This document shows positions 24,063-36,649 of a DNA stretch of 64,000 bases, one piece after another. The notes beneath the pieces were generated by a model that worked only from the letters and a program-made list of their open reading frames with translations, did no database searches and was not told the DNA's origin. Every line of letters begins with the position of its first letter. Position 1 is the first letter of the stretch. The translations under genes were made by a program, and so were the position numbers. Source of the DNA: Paraspadella gotoi (lineage: Eukaryota; Chaetognatha); NCBI GenBank assembly GCA_051294375.1, contig CM119265.1, positions 24,947,697-25,011,696 on the forward strand, in the 5' to 3' direction.

Positions 24063-25682
24063 GTCCGTAACTTTTCCTCTTTTAATATTTTTTTAAGAAT
24101 TAATTTTGATTCGGTAAAATTGTAATCAAAATGATACGGATTCACTATTTAATACTTGATTATTTCTTTTTTAAATACATTTGTTGAGGCTAAATATGGC
24201 GTAAAATTAAAAAAAAAGCATCTCAATAGATCCTGATGTTAGTAATGATAAAATGATGATTTCAAATCCTAATTTTCTAAACTTACCCTTGGTACTTCAA
24301 CTGAGTGAGTCGTAAGACGTTTTCTAATTTTTAATTAATTCGTCTTTTTATTTCCAATTTTCCAACCCTGAAGGACGATTCCCTTTTGTTTATTTATTTA
24401 ATCCTTCCTCGTTGTCGTCGTCGTCGTCGTCGTCGTTGTCCCTTTGTTTTTCTTTAGACTTTTTCCGAATAAAATAAGAAAAGTTGGTAAAAAGAGAAAG
24501 AAAGTCAGTCGGTCTAAACTGTTTTTTCTGATTTAACGAAAATTCGTCGTCGTCGTTGTGGTCGTTGCTGTTGTAACTCGTAACTCGGATGTAAATTTAA
24601 AGAGAAATTGTAACTCGATTAAAGCTTCCGTCTTCAATGCAGCAGTTTGCTGTTTGCTGTTTACTGTTTTCTGTGCGGCACTGTGCCTTTATCTTCCTTA
24701 CCCACACGACTCTATAAGTTGAATAAGAGTTTTAAAAAAAATTATTGATTTATGGTTTATGACTAAGGGTCAAGTGTCCGATCAGGTTGAATTCACATAA
24801 GTATATTATATACTATATTAATTATTATTAAATCATTAAATTTAATTATAAATCATTATTAATTTTATTATTATTTAAAAACAACTATACTGAAAAAACA
24901 CTTTTAAAACTAGTTACCAGTACCTCTGCAGAAAAGTTCAATTGATATTATGATACCATGACCTATCTACAATTTTTAATAATCGTAAGAAAACCTTTAT
25001 CTCAAAGATATATACAATGAAAAATACTGTTCTTTAGAATTTTTTAATTGTTTAAATTTTAATTAATTAATTTTATTACTTAACTGTTTTTTCTCTCTAT
25101 TTTATAATGTTTTTTTTTTTTAGAACTTAGTCTATATTTGTTTGTTTTTGTTGATGATGATTGTACTGAATCAACCTCGTTATTCGAATAAAAATCGCAT
25201 ATAATATCAACTGAGTCCGTGGCAAATTCAACGCGCGTAAGTCAAGTCATTTTCTTTTTTCTGATTTGACAATCAGCAAAGAGTCACAGATTATCATTTC
25301 CCAATCTGCTTCGACCATCATTTGGGCCAAATTCTTTCACGATTATGTGATCATTTTTCTTGACCATCTTGTGACTTTCACACTTGGCTTTCACAATTTT
25401 CTGTTGAAATCATCCGAGGAGAAAAATATTTGTCCATTTCCTTTTGATTTGTAATCATTGTCCAATGAAGACTTTTTTCTTATTTCTCTTTTCTTTTCTT
25501 TTTTTATTTATTTTCCTTTCTTTTCTTTTCTTTTTTTGCTTTTATTATCTTTTCCTTTCTTTTCTTTTCTTTTTTTTTCTTTTCTTTTCTTCTCTTTTTT
25601 CCCTTTTTTTCTTTTCTTTTCTTCTTTCCACGCCATTTCACGCCAGTTAAAATTAAGCTTATTCTTGATTATCATTTGATTA
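24063..25682. other. AT-rich sequence, no gene seen
   Basis: A (GTC)n block at 24412-24438 and a (TTTTC)n block at 25490-25630. No splice-supported frames. Confidence 0.5.
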
Positions 25683-26102
25683 NNNNNNNNNNGTCTTGAT
25701 TCATATTGAGGCTGATTCTACATAAAAGTTCTGGTGATAAATTAGTCGCTATATTGATTAAATAAGGCTGATTTCAACCTAATNNNNNNNNNNNNNNNNN
25801 NNNNNNNNNNNNNNNNNNNNNNNNNNNNNNNNNNNNNNNNNNNNNNNNNNNNNNNNNNNNNNNNNNNNNNNNNNNNNNNNNNNNNNNNNNNNNNNNNNNN
25901 NNNNNNNNNNNNNNNNNNNNNNNNNNNNNNNNNNNNNNNNNNNNNNNNNNNNNNNNNNNNNNNNNNNNNNNNNNNNNNNNNNNNNNNNNNNNNNNNNNNN
26001 NNNNNNNNNNNNNNNNNNNNNNNNNNNNNNNNNNNNNNNNNNNNNNNNNNNNNNNNNNNNNNNNNNNNNNNNNNNNNNNNNNNNNNNNNNNNNNNNNNNN
26101 NN

Positions 26103-26141
<39 letters not shown>

Positions 26142-26481
26142 CCGATATTTGATATTTTTAGCTTCGACCTTGCACTCTCTCTCTTTCAAACTCTAANNNN
26201 NNNNNNNNNNNNNNNNNNNNNNNNNNNNNNNNNNNNNNNNNNNNNNNNNNNNNNNNNNNNNNNNNNNNNNNNNNNNNNNNNNNNNNNNNNNNNNNNNNNN
26301 NNNNNNNNNNNNNNNNNNNNNNNNNNNNNNNNNNNNNNNNNNNNNNNNNNNNNNNNNNNNNNNNNNNNNNNNNNNNNNNNNNNNNNNNNNNNNNNNNNNN
26401 NNNNNNNNNNNNNNNNNNNNNNNNNNNNNNNNNNNNNNNNNNNNNNNNNNNNNNNNNNNNNNNNNNNNNNNNNNNNNNNNN
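25683..26481. other. Cluster of three assembly gaps around a (CT)n tract
   Basis: N runs at 25683-25692, 25784-26102 and 26197-26481. The second ends inside (CT)n, so the repeat probably caused the break. Confidence 1.
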
Positions 26482-27049
26482 TTAATATTTCATTTTTGAA
26501 AAGAATTGTTTTTATATATTTATTTATATAGCTATACTATTGTTTATTACTATTAACTCTGGTTTTTCTCATGTGTCATGTTTTAGTAATAGTATCTAAA
26601 ACAGAATTTACTTTGTATTACCCTTAGTTAGTAATGATTATTTTCAAAGTCATTTTGTCTAACTTTTCTTCATTACAACTCTCAATGTTAAAAAAAAAAC
26701 AAAAAAAAACTAAGCAACACAACACGTAGAGTTTTCTATTACTAATCAAAACGCAAAATGTCGAAAAAAAATAAAGAGAAAAAAAAAAGAGAAAAAAAAA
26801 TCGTTCGTATTTTGTTTTCATTTCTTTCACTTTTGCAATGAATCAATAAAATGTCATCGTCCAAATTTAAAAATACTTAAAAAAATAAATTGAATTTTAA
26901 AAATGCATCAATTTTTTTTAAGATCACGTGGTTTTTTTTTGCGGGTCTGAGGCAAATGAGGCATCCGCCATAAATCCCGAAAAAAAAGCATCGCAAGCAT
27001 CGGTTTCCAATATTTCTTGGACTCAATTTTTTTGTGTCGCAACCATGAG

Positions 27050-27051
<2 letters not shown>

Positions 27052-27103
<52 letters not shown>
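27052..27103. repeat. (GA)n microsatellite next to the troponin C stop codon
   Basis: Begins 28 bp 3' of the troponin C stop, hence in its 3' UTR. Confidence 0.9.
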
Positions 27104-27109
<6 letters not shown>

Positions 27110-27130
27110 CCAGGGCCCCATAGAGCTGAT

Positions 27131-27731
27131 TCATCCCAACATGAGAGCCTTGAACTCGTCGTAATCGACCCACCCAGATCCGTCTTCATCGATCTCTGCA
27201 ATCATGTCGTTGAGATCCGCTTCGGTGAGGTTCTGAGGAAAGTAAGTTAGGGATGGAGGTGGGGGAAGGGAGGTGGGTAGCGATTGATGGGAGCGGGTGA
27301 GGAGGTCAGGTGGAAGAAGAGAGTCGATTAAATCTCTTAAATTATTATTAAATTAAATTTTTCGGTTGGAAGAGATGGCAAAGCGTCAGTATGCGAACTC
27401 CACCGGAACAGTTTTGGTTCCCTGTTTTATTTACCATCTCTTATAAAAGACAATCAAATTTATATAAAAAATTAGTTTATACAAATAATGAAACAATTTT
27501 CCTATAACAGAAACTTTTTTTCCTGTATTTTCTATTGTGATAACAGATAACACATAGTTATCATTGTATCTATTTATTTGCATCTGTATTATCTACTTCA
27601 TGTATATGAATAAAAATTCCTTATTAAAAATATTTTCAATGATTTTTCGAAAAGTCCAATCATACTTTATTCTTTTATGTATAATATTTGTGACCTGAGC
27701 ATCTAGCCGCTTTAGAGTAAGTCGATTGGAT

Positions 27732-27783
<52 letters not shown>

Positions 27784-29758
27784 AAAATGAGAAGAAAATT
27801 TCGTAAGAAATAATAGGCCCTTAGAAGATGTGGAAGCTCATAATGATGGTGATGTTGTTGAAGGAAAAATGATGGAGAAACTGAAGGAAAGAGGAAGAGG
27901 AGGAGGAGAAGGGATAACAAATTCGATCGATATCGAAAACGGATTCCAACGCTGCGCTATGCTACGCTGCGTATACTGACAATTTGCCACGAGAGCCCGT
28001 TGCTACGCGAAAATGCAAGGCCGTGACGGAGGAAGCGATTTCCCAAAGCAGAATGGCAAATGACAAATCATCTACATTTGACTGAATGATATTAAAATTT
28101 GATACACATGATTAGAACGTATAAATAAAATAATAAGCGTTTTATCGCACATTGGTTACTCATTGCATTGCAAATCCGACTCACGTCGTCGAGTTTCTGC
28201 AGAATCTCTCTGATGACGTCCGTGTGAATTTCTCCTTTTCCGTCACGATCCAGGATCCTGAAAGCTTCTTTCACCTGTGAAGTGAGAAGGAATTGTGAAG
28301 AAAAGAGGCTGAGTGGTGAATCAAATCTACTCATACAACTAGACAGCTGCATGTGAACCGATCGAAACCGGGTTGGCATTGTTCTAAAACATAATTGTTG
28401 GTAGTGTTTGTTATGATATTAATATCGTTGAGAGTTCTGCCTTTTGGGAGTCCAGGCTACAATTCTTAATTCTTCATCCTTTTATCTTCCTCCTTTCTCA
28501 TCCCCTCATCCTCCTCTCTCATCTTCTCTCACCTCAACCTCATCCTGCGCCTCCTTCGTCTTGGTCCTCATCAACTCCATAAACTCATCGATGTCCACCG
28601 ATCCGCCGCCGTCAGCGTCGACGATCTTGATGCATTCCTCCAACTCGTCGTCCTTGAGGTTGTGACCCAACATTCGCATCACCGTCCCAAGTTCGGAGGT
28701 GGGGATCTCTCCCTGACCTGAAGGAGGAGAAGGGGGAGGAAGAGGGAGGAAGGGAAGGGGAGGAAGGGGGGAGTGGGGAGGAAAATAAGAAAAAAGAAGT
28801 AGAAGAGAGAGGGAGGAAAGGGAAGAGAGGCAGGGGGGAAGAAGAGAGAGGAGGGGAAGAGAGGAAGGAGACAGAGTGGAGGAAAAGACGGGGAGAAGGA
28901 TGGGAGGAAAATGAGAAAGAAGTAGAAGAGAGAGGAAGAGAGGAGGGGGAAGAAATGGAGTGGAGGCAGTGGGGAGGAAGGGAAGAGAGAAGAGGAAGAG
29001 CGAGAGAATGATTTAGAAATATGAGGAGTGAAAACTGAGTGGAAAAAAAAAAGTCAATAAATATTGAAAGAAAAATAATTGAAAAATACTACAAACCTTA
29101 TTTAAAAAGAAATAAGAAATCAAAATTAAATGCAGGCAAAGAAGGAAGAAAGCCTAAAAAATAAAAAGCAAAAAGAAAAAAAACCAAACCGGATGAGAAT
29201 CACAAGTCGACAAGGCAATCATGCCGATGAAATTCCTTGTCTATGAGTTAAAATACCCGCCTTGCTTAAGGAGTTGCCACGTTTTAAAAGTTTCCCCAGA
29301 AGGAAGGTAAAGCACCGGAATGGAACTCGGGTCCTTGTAGACATTGAGCCATCGGTGTACTATAGTATACTTTTACTGTATCGTAGCTGATGATATTACT
29401 CAATGCGCCACCGGGTCAGGACTAAAGGTCTCATGCTTATAGACGGGGTTAACTTATGCAACGCCCGACTACAGTACCTTACAAACAGAGACTAAAAAAA
29501 AACAAAACAAAACAGAACAAGCATTAAAAACAAAACGAAAGGGAAAATAAAACAGTCGTGCATATGTAGGATCGAATCCTACACATATAATAAGAAAAGA
29601 TTTAAAGAAACAGAAAAAAAAAGTGAAAACAAAAAAACTGTACCGGCTGCGTCGAACTTCTTGAAGGCGTCTTTGAAGTCGGCGACCTGATCGTCCGTCA
29701 GCGTGAAGGTGTCCTCCTCCTCCTCCTCCTCCTCTTCCCTCGCGTGATCGTCGGACAT
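27131..29758 (-). CDS. TnC: Troponin C, 4 exons, 163 aa
   Basis: Exons 29644-29758, 28533-28717, 28185-28274 and 27131-27232 sum to 492 nt (164 codons with stop); donors are GTACAG, GTGAGA and GTGAGT, acceptors TTCAG, TCACAG and CCTCAG. It is the calcium sensor of the thin-filament troponin complex in striated muscle. Four EF-hands start at residues 36, 72, 109 and 145. Loop II (DADGGGSVDIDE) and loop IV (DEDGSGWVDYDE) have all ligands. Loop I (DAAGQG) lacks the position 3 and 5 ligands, and loop III has Val at position 12 (HTDV), so two sites should bind calcium, the invertebrate troponin C pattern. The N-terminus carries eight consecutive Glu before LTDDQVADFKDAF, encoded by a GAG-rich microsatellite-like run. 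Calmodulin is excluded by the degenerate loops I and III, and by length. It lies 9.5 kb from the myosin light chain gene, in opposite orientation. Confidence 0.92.
27736..27782. repeat. (GATA)n microsatellite in troponin C intron 3
   Basis: About 12 perfect units. Confidence 0.95.
28725..29000. repeat. G/A-rich degenerate repeat in troponin C intron 1
   Basis: Imperfect GGAGGAAGGG / AGAGAGAGG units. The rest of intron 1 (29000-29640) is unique; a stem-loop resembling a tRNA T-arm is at about 29568-29584, but no full tRNA fits. Confidence 0.7.
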
Positions 29759-29774
29759 CTCGGGTCTTCGTCGG

Positions 29775-30830
29775 AGGAGGAAGGAGACTGGAAGGGGAAT
29801 TCCATTGATTGGTTTGATCGATGGATTGATTGAATAACGTGATTGATTTGACTTCATTGATTTGGTTAATTGATTTGATTATCTGATTTGATTGATTTGA
29901 TTTGATTTGATAGAGGAACTGATTGATCGATGGATTGATTGAATAACGTGATTGATTTGACTTCATTGATTTGGTTAATTGATTTGATTATCTGATTTGA
30001 TTGATTTGATTTGATTTGATCGATGAACTGATTGATTGATGGATTGATTGAATAACGTGATTGATTTGCCTTTATTGATTTGGTTAATTTATTTGATTAA
30101 CTGATTTGATTGATTTGATTGGTTTGATTGATGATGAACTGATTGATTGATGGACTGCAATTGATCGATGCGATTGATTGAATAACGTGATTGATTTTCG
30201 ACCTTCATTGAATTGATTAATTAATTTTAATTACTGATTTGAATTGATTTGAATTGGTTTTGATTTGATTTGATTTGATTCGATGAAACTGATTGATCGA
30301 TGGACTGATTGTCGATGGATTGATTGAATAACGTGATAGATTTGACTTCCATTGATTTGATTAACTGATTTGATTTATTTGATTGGTTTGATTTGATTTG
30401 ATCGATGGACTGATTGATCGATGGACTGATTGTATAACGTGATTGATTTGATTGAATTGATTTGATTAATTGATTTGAGTAACTGATTTTATTGATTTGG
30501 TTGATTGATTTTTTTTATTTGACTGATTTATCGATGGACTGATTCATTATTTGATTGATTTGACTAATTGATTCGATTAATTAATATGAATAATTGATTT
30601 GATTTATTGATTATATTAATTTTATGAACTTGATTGATTGATTGACTGATTTATCGATGGACTGACTTGATTTAATTTGATTTATTTGATTTGATTTATG
30701 GATTTGTTTAATTGATCCATTTGTTTGATTGATGGAATGATTTCTTGGTTGTTTGATTGATAAAAATGATTGATTAGATTGATTGACTGATAGAATGATG
30801 GATGGTTGATTTATTATAAATTTATTATTA
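29775..30830. repeat. GATT-based satellite, about 115-130-bp higher-order unit
   Basis: Repeated GATTGATTTGATT words in higher-order units, each with the landmark GGATTGATTGAATAACGTGA (29837, 29930 and about 30045; diverged after 30150). It begins immediately upstream of the troponin C first coding exon, so the 5' UTR, first intron or promoter must be in or beyond it. Confidence 0.85.
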
Positions 30831-31179
30831 GTTAATTCATATATTGATTTATTTTATGTTGGTTTATTATCAGATGATTATATGATAAGGGTAACAATGA
30901 AAATGATTTGTCAATCGAAAAATGATATTGATTGGCTAATACATGGATTTTCTTATTTTATCAGTCAGAGATTGAATAAATAAAAATCAGTGAGAGATTT
31001 TGATGAACCGGTATATTTTCTTCAAAGAAGACGATGCGACTTTTAAATCAACGGCCAATTGTAATTTTATTAAAAAAAATTTTGGGTGAGAAAAATTTGG
31101 GAGAAAAAAAAATTCTTACCTCAAAACGAAAAACGGAGGCGAATCTAATTCGAGTGAGAAAATCAAAGAGAAAACATGA

Positions 31180-31180
31180 A

Positions 31181-31219
<39 letters not shown>

Positions 31220-31352
31220 ACTCCGCTAATCGAAAATAGGAAGACAGGAAGAGGAAGAGGAGAAAAATGGAGATGGGGAGGGAAGGCGGGAAGGAGGGAA
31301 GAGAGAGAGAAGAGAGAGAGGAGAAAAGAGACGAGAGAGAGAGAGAGAGGAG

Positions 31353-31400
<48 letters not shown>
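31180..31400. repeat. (GA)n and GAGA/GGAA compound repeat
   Basis: Gives Arg/Glu-rich or Ser/Leu-rich open frames without coding value. The complementary pyrimidine-rich counterpart lies at 31980-32330. Confidence 0.85.
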
Positions 31401-31979
31401 TTCACCGGCAACTCGTCACGTTTGAACGCAATCGACATTTTTGTCTCCTGAGATTCGACTACAGGGAAGACAGGATTTAACCTCAAGTTTTTCGTTGGGG
31501 AAAGTGAGAACCGCGGATTTCGAAATCCGTTTTTACAGGGGAATCTTTTAAATGGTATTAAAACAGTTTTGTTAAAACGTTACTTAATATTATAACGTTT
31601 TCATAAAGTTTTATTTCTTTTTATTCTATCTTTTAAAGTTACTTTCTTAACCGCTTGAAACTAATTGAATGAAATAATTGCGAAGCAAAGATTTCAATCA
31701 ATTCAGCGTTTTTTAATTTTTTTTATTATAAATATTATAGTATAATAAATAATAAATATCCAATACAATTTCTAAATGTCCTCTGTATGTCCTCTACTCT
31801 TTCCTCTTTCCTCCTTTCATCCGTCTTGTCCTTATTTCATGTCCTTTTTTTTGTCCTTTTTTTTCTCCGCCCATAATCGCCCCAATAAAGCGTTAATCCT
31901 TTCAACAAATCCTTTCGGATCAAATAAAGATTTTTCGTCCTCAGATTCACTTCACGTTTCCGACCTTCCCTTCGGTTCT

Positions 31980-32340
31980 CTCTCTTCTCCCCCTTTTCCT
32001 CTTCTTCTTCTCTCTCCTCTTCTTCTCCTTCTCCTCTCTCCCTCCTCCTCTCCTCTTCTTCTCCGCTCTCCCTAATCTCCCCTCCCTCTCTCCTCTTCTT
32101 CTCCCCTTCCCATCCTTCTCCTCTTCTCCCTTGCCGTTCATACTCTCCTTCTCCTGCCTCCCTCTCCCCAATCATCTCACGCTTTTCGACGGCGATCTGA
32201 GTGATTTGAGAGAGAGGGAAAGCTATGATAACAAGGGCTCTCTTCTCCTCTTTCTCTCTCTTCTCCTCTCTCGTCTCTCTCTCTGCTCTCTCCTAATCTC
32301 TCCAACTGCTCTCTCCCTTTCTCTCTTCCCAATCTCCTGC
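31980..32340. repeat. CT-rich degenerate repeat
   Basis: CTCTTCTTCTCC-type imperfect tandem units. The frames over it are artefacts. Confidence 0.75.
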
Positions 32341-32823
32341 CGGAGGCTCGAGGTCACTTGGGTCGAGGGCGCACCCGGTCACCCCGCTGTCGCTCTCATT
32401 GCGTTAGATGGTTGGTTTTTATTATTTGAATTTTTTTCGTTGATCTCGTTCTACTCGTCTCTCCTCCTCTCTCTCCTCTCCGCTCTTCATCTCTCTCTGC
32501 GCTCCACCAAAAAGATAACATCCCCTGTGAGTTGTTCAATAAAGTATTGTTGACATTCTTTCTTGAGAAGGGAGAAAATTTAAGAAATAACAATAATCTC
32601 GACGGATTTTCTTTCGTTTCTTTCTTTTTTTCTATTTTTTTTTATTTCGTCGTTTTATCTTTTGACGCATCCGACCGCCGGGTCCTATTTTCTAGTCCTA
32701 GTCCTATTTCTTTAGAATCGGTTTTCCTCATTCTCGCGATGACGGAAATGATTTCAACGTTGGGTCTTTTCCTGGATTTAGATGAGGTCCTTCCGTCCGT
32801 CTGTCCGTCTCTCGGTCAATACA

Positions 32824-32826
<3 letters not shown>

Positions 32827-32910
<84 letters not shown>

Positions 32911-32912
32911 TA
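32827..32912. repeat. (AAT)n trinucleotide microsatellite
   Basis: About 28 units, followed by a 195-base N gap at 32973-33167. Confidence 0.95.
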
Positions 32913-33439
32913 CTAATAACAATAATAATAATTAAAAAAAGGGGAATAGTTACTTAAAATATATGATATCAANNNNNNNNNNNNNNNNNNNNNNNNNNNN
33001 NNNNNNNNNNNNNNNNNNNNNNNNNNNNNNNNNNNNNNNNNNNNNNNNNNNNNNNNNNNNNNNNNNNNNNNNNNNNNNNNNNNNNNNNNNNNNNNNNNNN
33101 NNNNNNNNNNNNNNNNNNNNNNNNNNNNNNNNNNNNNNNNNNNNNNNNNNNNNNNNNNNNNNNNNNNTCGTGTTTTTGTTTCTTAAATCGCGATTTTTTT
33201 TTTTATTTCTTTATTTTATTTTCATTTTATTTCCGTTTTATTTCTTTCTATTTCCGTCCTGGGCTGCGGCAAAGATTTAGGGTTACCGATTCGAGGTTGG
33301 GAATAAAGGGAGGGGAGAAATGTGAAAAGATGTGAGAAGAAAAAAAAGGGAATCACAAAGAAAAACGAAATGAAAAAAAAAATGGCAATCGTGAAAAGAA
33401 TGTGGTTAATAAATATAATGCGGAGTACAATATAGTATT

Positions 33440-33680
33440 GCCCGATCTAATACTTAAGGGAGTGGTCTTTTCATACAATTGAAACGTTCTTTGAAATATA
33501 ATACCACTTCATTGATAGGGAAGCCAGGTTCACTGGGAGTGAATAAATAAGACTGTGAGAGAGTCTTGATTGAATTATCTTGTAAGTGTGATGGAGGCCT
33601 TAAACCACCAAAGCCCGTCCAAAGTCAGGGACAAGATCGCTTATTTATTAAATGAATGGATAATTTTTATATTGGTTGTA
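33440..33680 (+). mobile_element. Dispersed repeat, copy 2 (SINE- or MITE-like)
   Basis: Co-linear with 12240-12510 over about 230 bp, with small indels; the core TGTGATGGAGGCCTTAAACC is exact here and at 15 kb. Same orientation as copy 1. Confidence 0.6.
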
Positions 33681-33944
33681 CCAATTTCATAAGGAAGTGG
33701 AAGTTTTTCAAATATATTGTAGCAGAAGCCCATATCAGATTTCAAGTTTAGTTAAATCTCTAAACTAAAGTAAGTTCCTTCCAACTCGACTCACCCTCGT
33801 CCTTTCCCGACTCGACTCTCGTGAAGCCTTATATCCTTTCTCTTTGGATCGGTGAATGGGTTCACGATCTCATTCACTCCACGACCGATTTCACCGAAAA
33901 CGAATCCGAGGAGTCAACTTCACAATTCGGTCGCCTCGACCTTT

Positions 33945-34268
33945 GTCTTTTGTACTTCGCCTTTCGTCTTTTGTACTTCGCCTTTCGTCTTTTGTACTTC
34001 GACTTTCGTCTTTTGTACTTCGCCTTTCGTCTTTTGTATTTCGACTTTCGTCTTTTGTACTTCGACTTTCGTCTTTTGTACTTCGCTTTTCGTCTTTTGT
34101 ACTTCGCCTTTCGTCTTTTGTACTTCGCCTTTCGTCTTTTGTACTTCGCCTTTCGTCTTTCGCCTTTCGTCTTTCGCCTTTCGTCTTTCGTCTTTTGTAC
34201 TTCGCCTTTCGTATTTCGCCTTTCGTCTATAAATCATCGTATTTCGTCATCCATCTTTCGTCTTTCGT
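33945..34268. repeat. 21-bp minisatellite (TCTTTTGTACTTCGCCTTTCG)
   Basis: About ten 21-bp units with C/A and C/T variants, then shorter 10-12-bp CGCCTTTCGTCTTT units. Because 21 is divisible by three, all three plus frames stay open; none has other coding signs. Confidence 0.9.
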
Positions 34269-34434
34269 TAAATCGAACTCGACTTTTATCTTTTCCGCGT
34301 TTAACGAATTAAAAAAAATACTAGGAGTTTAATCTTTATGTGTTTATATCTTTACTTTGCGAGCTTATCATCTAAAAGAAAATCGTTAAATGATTGTCTG
34401 TCTGTCTGGCTGTCTGTCTATTTCCTACGGCGCT

Positions 34435-34435
<1 letters not shown>

Positions 34436-34485
<50 letters not shown>

Positions 34486-34486
34486 C
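34436..34486. repeat. (CTTT)n microsatellite
   Basis: Twelve units, preceded by a short (GTCT)n block. Confidence 0.95.
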
Positions 34487-35330
34487 TCCTTCTTTCTCAT
34501 AATAATGTTAGGAATTGCAAATATTTCGTGATCATAACCCTGAGAGCGGAGGGTTACTTTAAAATTAGTTTTATTTTATTTCATAATTAAAAGCGACGAA
34601 TTTCGATCATTGATAAACTTAATGAAATATAATTCAAACAAAAACATTTTTGTTGGAATTGAGAAAGAAATGGAAAGGAGGAGACCTATTGATTCATACT
34701 TGAATTTTATGTTTCGGGTTTTGGATCATTCCGTTAAATTCTTACTTGCGTTCTATGTTTTTGATGTATTTTAAACCTTTCACTCTAATAATAAAAATGA
34801 ATTTATTACTACTGTGATTAAGGTCATTGTTTGACCGCGCTTTTTGAAATTTTACTGAGGGCATTGGAGTTGTATTTGAAAAAAAAATTATGGACTTGAT
34901 TTACCAATTTCGATTGGCCATCCTCACTTATATCTTCTAAAAGAAACGCAGCAATGGAGAAAGGCAGCAACGACACGGACAATTAGCAGAGAATAACCAA
35001 GGACCATCTGAGTCGTCCCTCTGCGATTTCTTGGCTCTCAACACCACTTTGCCTCCTTCTCCCAGAAGAAATCATTTGGGACTTTTTGCAGGGAGAGTGG
35101 AATAAAGAGAGAGAGAGAGGGAGGGAGATGANNNNNNNNNNNNNNNNNNNNNNNNNGAGAGAGAGAGAGAGAGAGAGGGAGAGAGAGGAAGAGAGAAAGA
35201 GAGAAGGATGGAGAGAAAGACAGTGAGAGAGATAGAGAGATAAGGAGGCGACAGCTTGTAAGCGTGAGAAAGAAAGGTAGAGAGAGAGAGAGATAGAGAG
35301 AGACAGAGAGAGATAGAGAGATAGAGAGAT

Positions 35331-35375
<45 letters not shown>

Positions 35376-36312
35376 TATACAATTGCAAAAGTGCGAGAAT
35401 GGTCATCATGCTTTTTCGTTCTGTTACATTATGAATTGATTAAATCTGCGCTGTAACATTCTAATAAAACATAACAAATAACAAAAAAACCGATCGAGTG
35501 TTAATTAATAACTTGGCAAACGTGACGATTGTTATTTTGTTTCACACAACATTACTTTTGTTTTGTTTTTTATAAGTGGTGCGTTTTTTTTTAATGCAAA
35601 GTTGAAGGGGAGGGCCGGAGGGGGGGGGGGCGGCAAATGGAATGAGAAACTAAAATCTTAACGAGAAAAAATTATTATTGTAAGGGTTCTGTTTCAAATT
35701 TAACAAGTCTCAGTTGAAATAATACGAGTTAATAAGATTACTTATCTCTGTAATAAAAACTTAGTTTTGGCATTTTCCGGTGTAAGATAACAAAATTTTC
35801 TCTCTCTTAAAAAAAATATAAAAATTCCAATGGGCGAGGATCATTTAAATTTCATAGTAAAGGGGATGTATTAAAGTTTCGTGACTAATATATTAAACAT
35901 TCAACATGACATACCGCGTACTTTTGTTCGTGACGCGTCGCGGTCCGTCACAAAACGTGACACGTCGCACAAATAATCGAAGATCAATTGTTTTTTAACT
36001 GTTTCTGTTTCTTCGAATATTGTTTCGTGTTTTTCTTTATTATTTTTGGTTTCAGAAAACAATTCTGATTACAGATTTACGCGTGAACGCATCATTTATC
36101 AAAAATGAAAAAAAATTACGGGGGATAAAGATTTGAGGTAAGAATAAAGACTAAATACGATTTTATTATTTTTTTTGCCCTAAAAAGTTTTTTTTTAACT
36201 CTCTCGCGCGAGAGTCTCTTTTCTTTTCTTTCCTCTCTTTTTTTCTCCCTTTCCTCTCTGTATCTTCACTACTTTCCTTTCTTTTCCTCCTTTCCTCCCT
36301 CCCTCCCTTTCG
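34487..36312. other. Intergenic sequence 3' of the M13 peptidase gene
   Basis: AT-rich unique sequence to 35090; (GA)n with a 25-N gap (35132-35156) to 35370; unique to 36190; then C/T-rich. A CG-rich imperfect palindrome (GTGACGCGTCGC ... CCGTCACAAAACGTGACACG) is at about 35930-35966. Confidence 0.5.
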
Positions 36313-36564
36313 TCAAACTTCTTCCTTTCCTCCCTCCGCTCCTCTTTTCCTCCTCTTCTTCTTCCTCTTCCGCCTCTTCCTCCTCCAGACGTCGCATCTG
36401 TGCCCGGGATGCATCCTCGAGCCGACGGGGCACTGGAAGGCTGCGGCGAACTCGTCCGTTTGGGCCGCGGGGCCGTTGACGCGGAGTTGGCGGGTGAGGA
36501 GGGCGGATGTGTTAGATCTCTCGTTGTTCTCTTTTAAAGCTTTTCTCTCTCTCTCTCTCTCTCT

Positions 36565-36649
<85 letters not shown>

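Noticed and set aside
29560-29590. T-arm-like hairpin GTAGGATCGAATCCTAC
   Set aside because: Upstream sequence cannot form anticodon or D arms, so no tRNA; possibly part of an old SINE.
33821-34332. Three overlapping plus-strand frames of 126-163 codons with repeated Phe-Arg-Leu
   Set aside because: Product of a 21-bp minisatellite, which is a multiple of three; all frames open equally.
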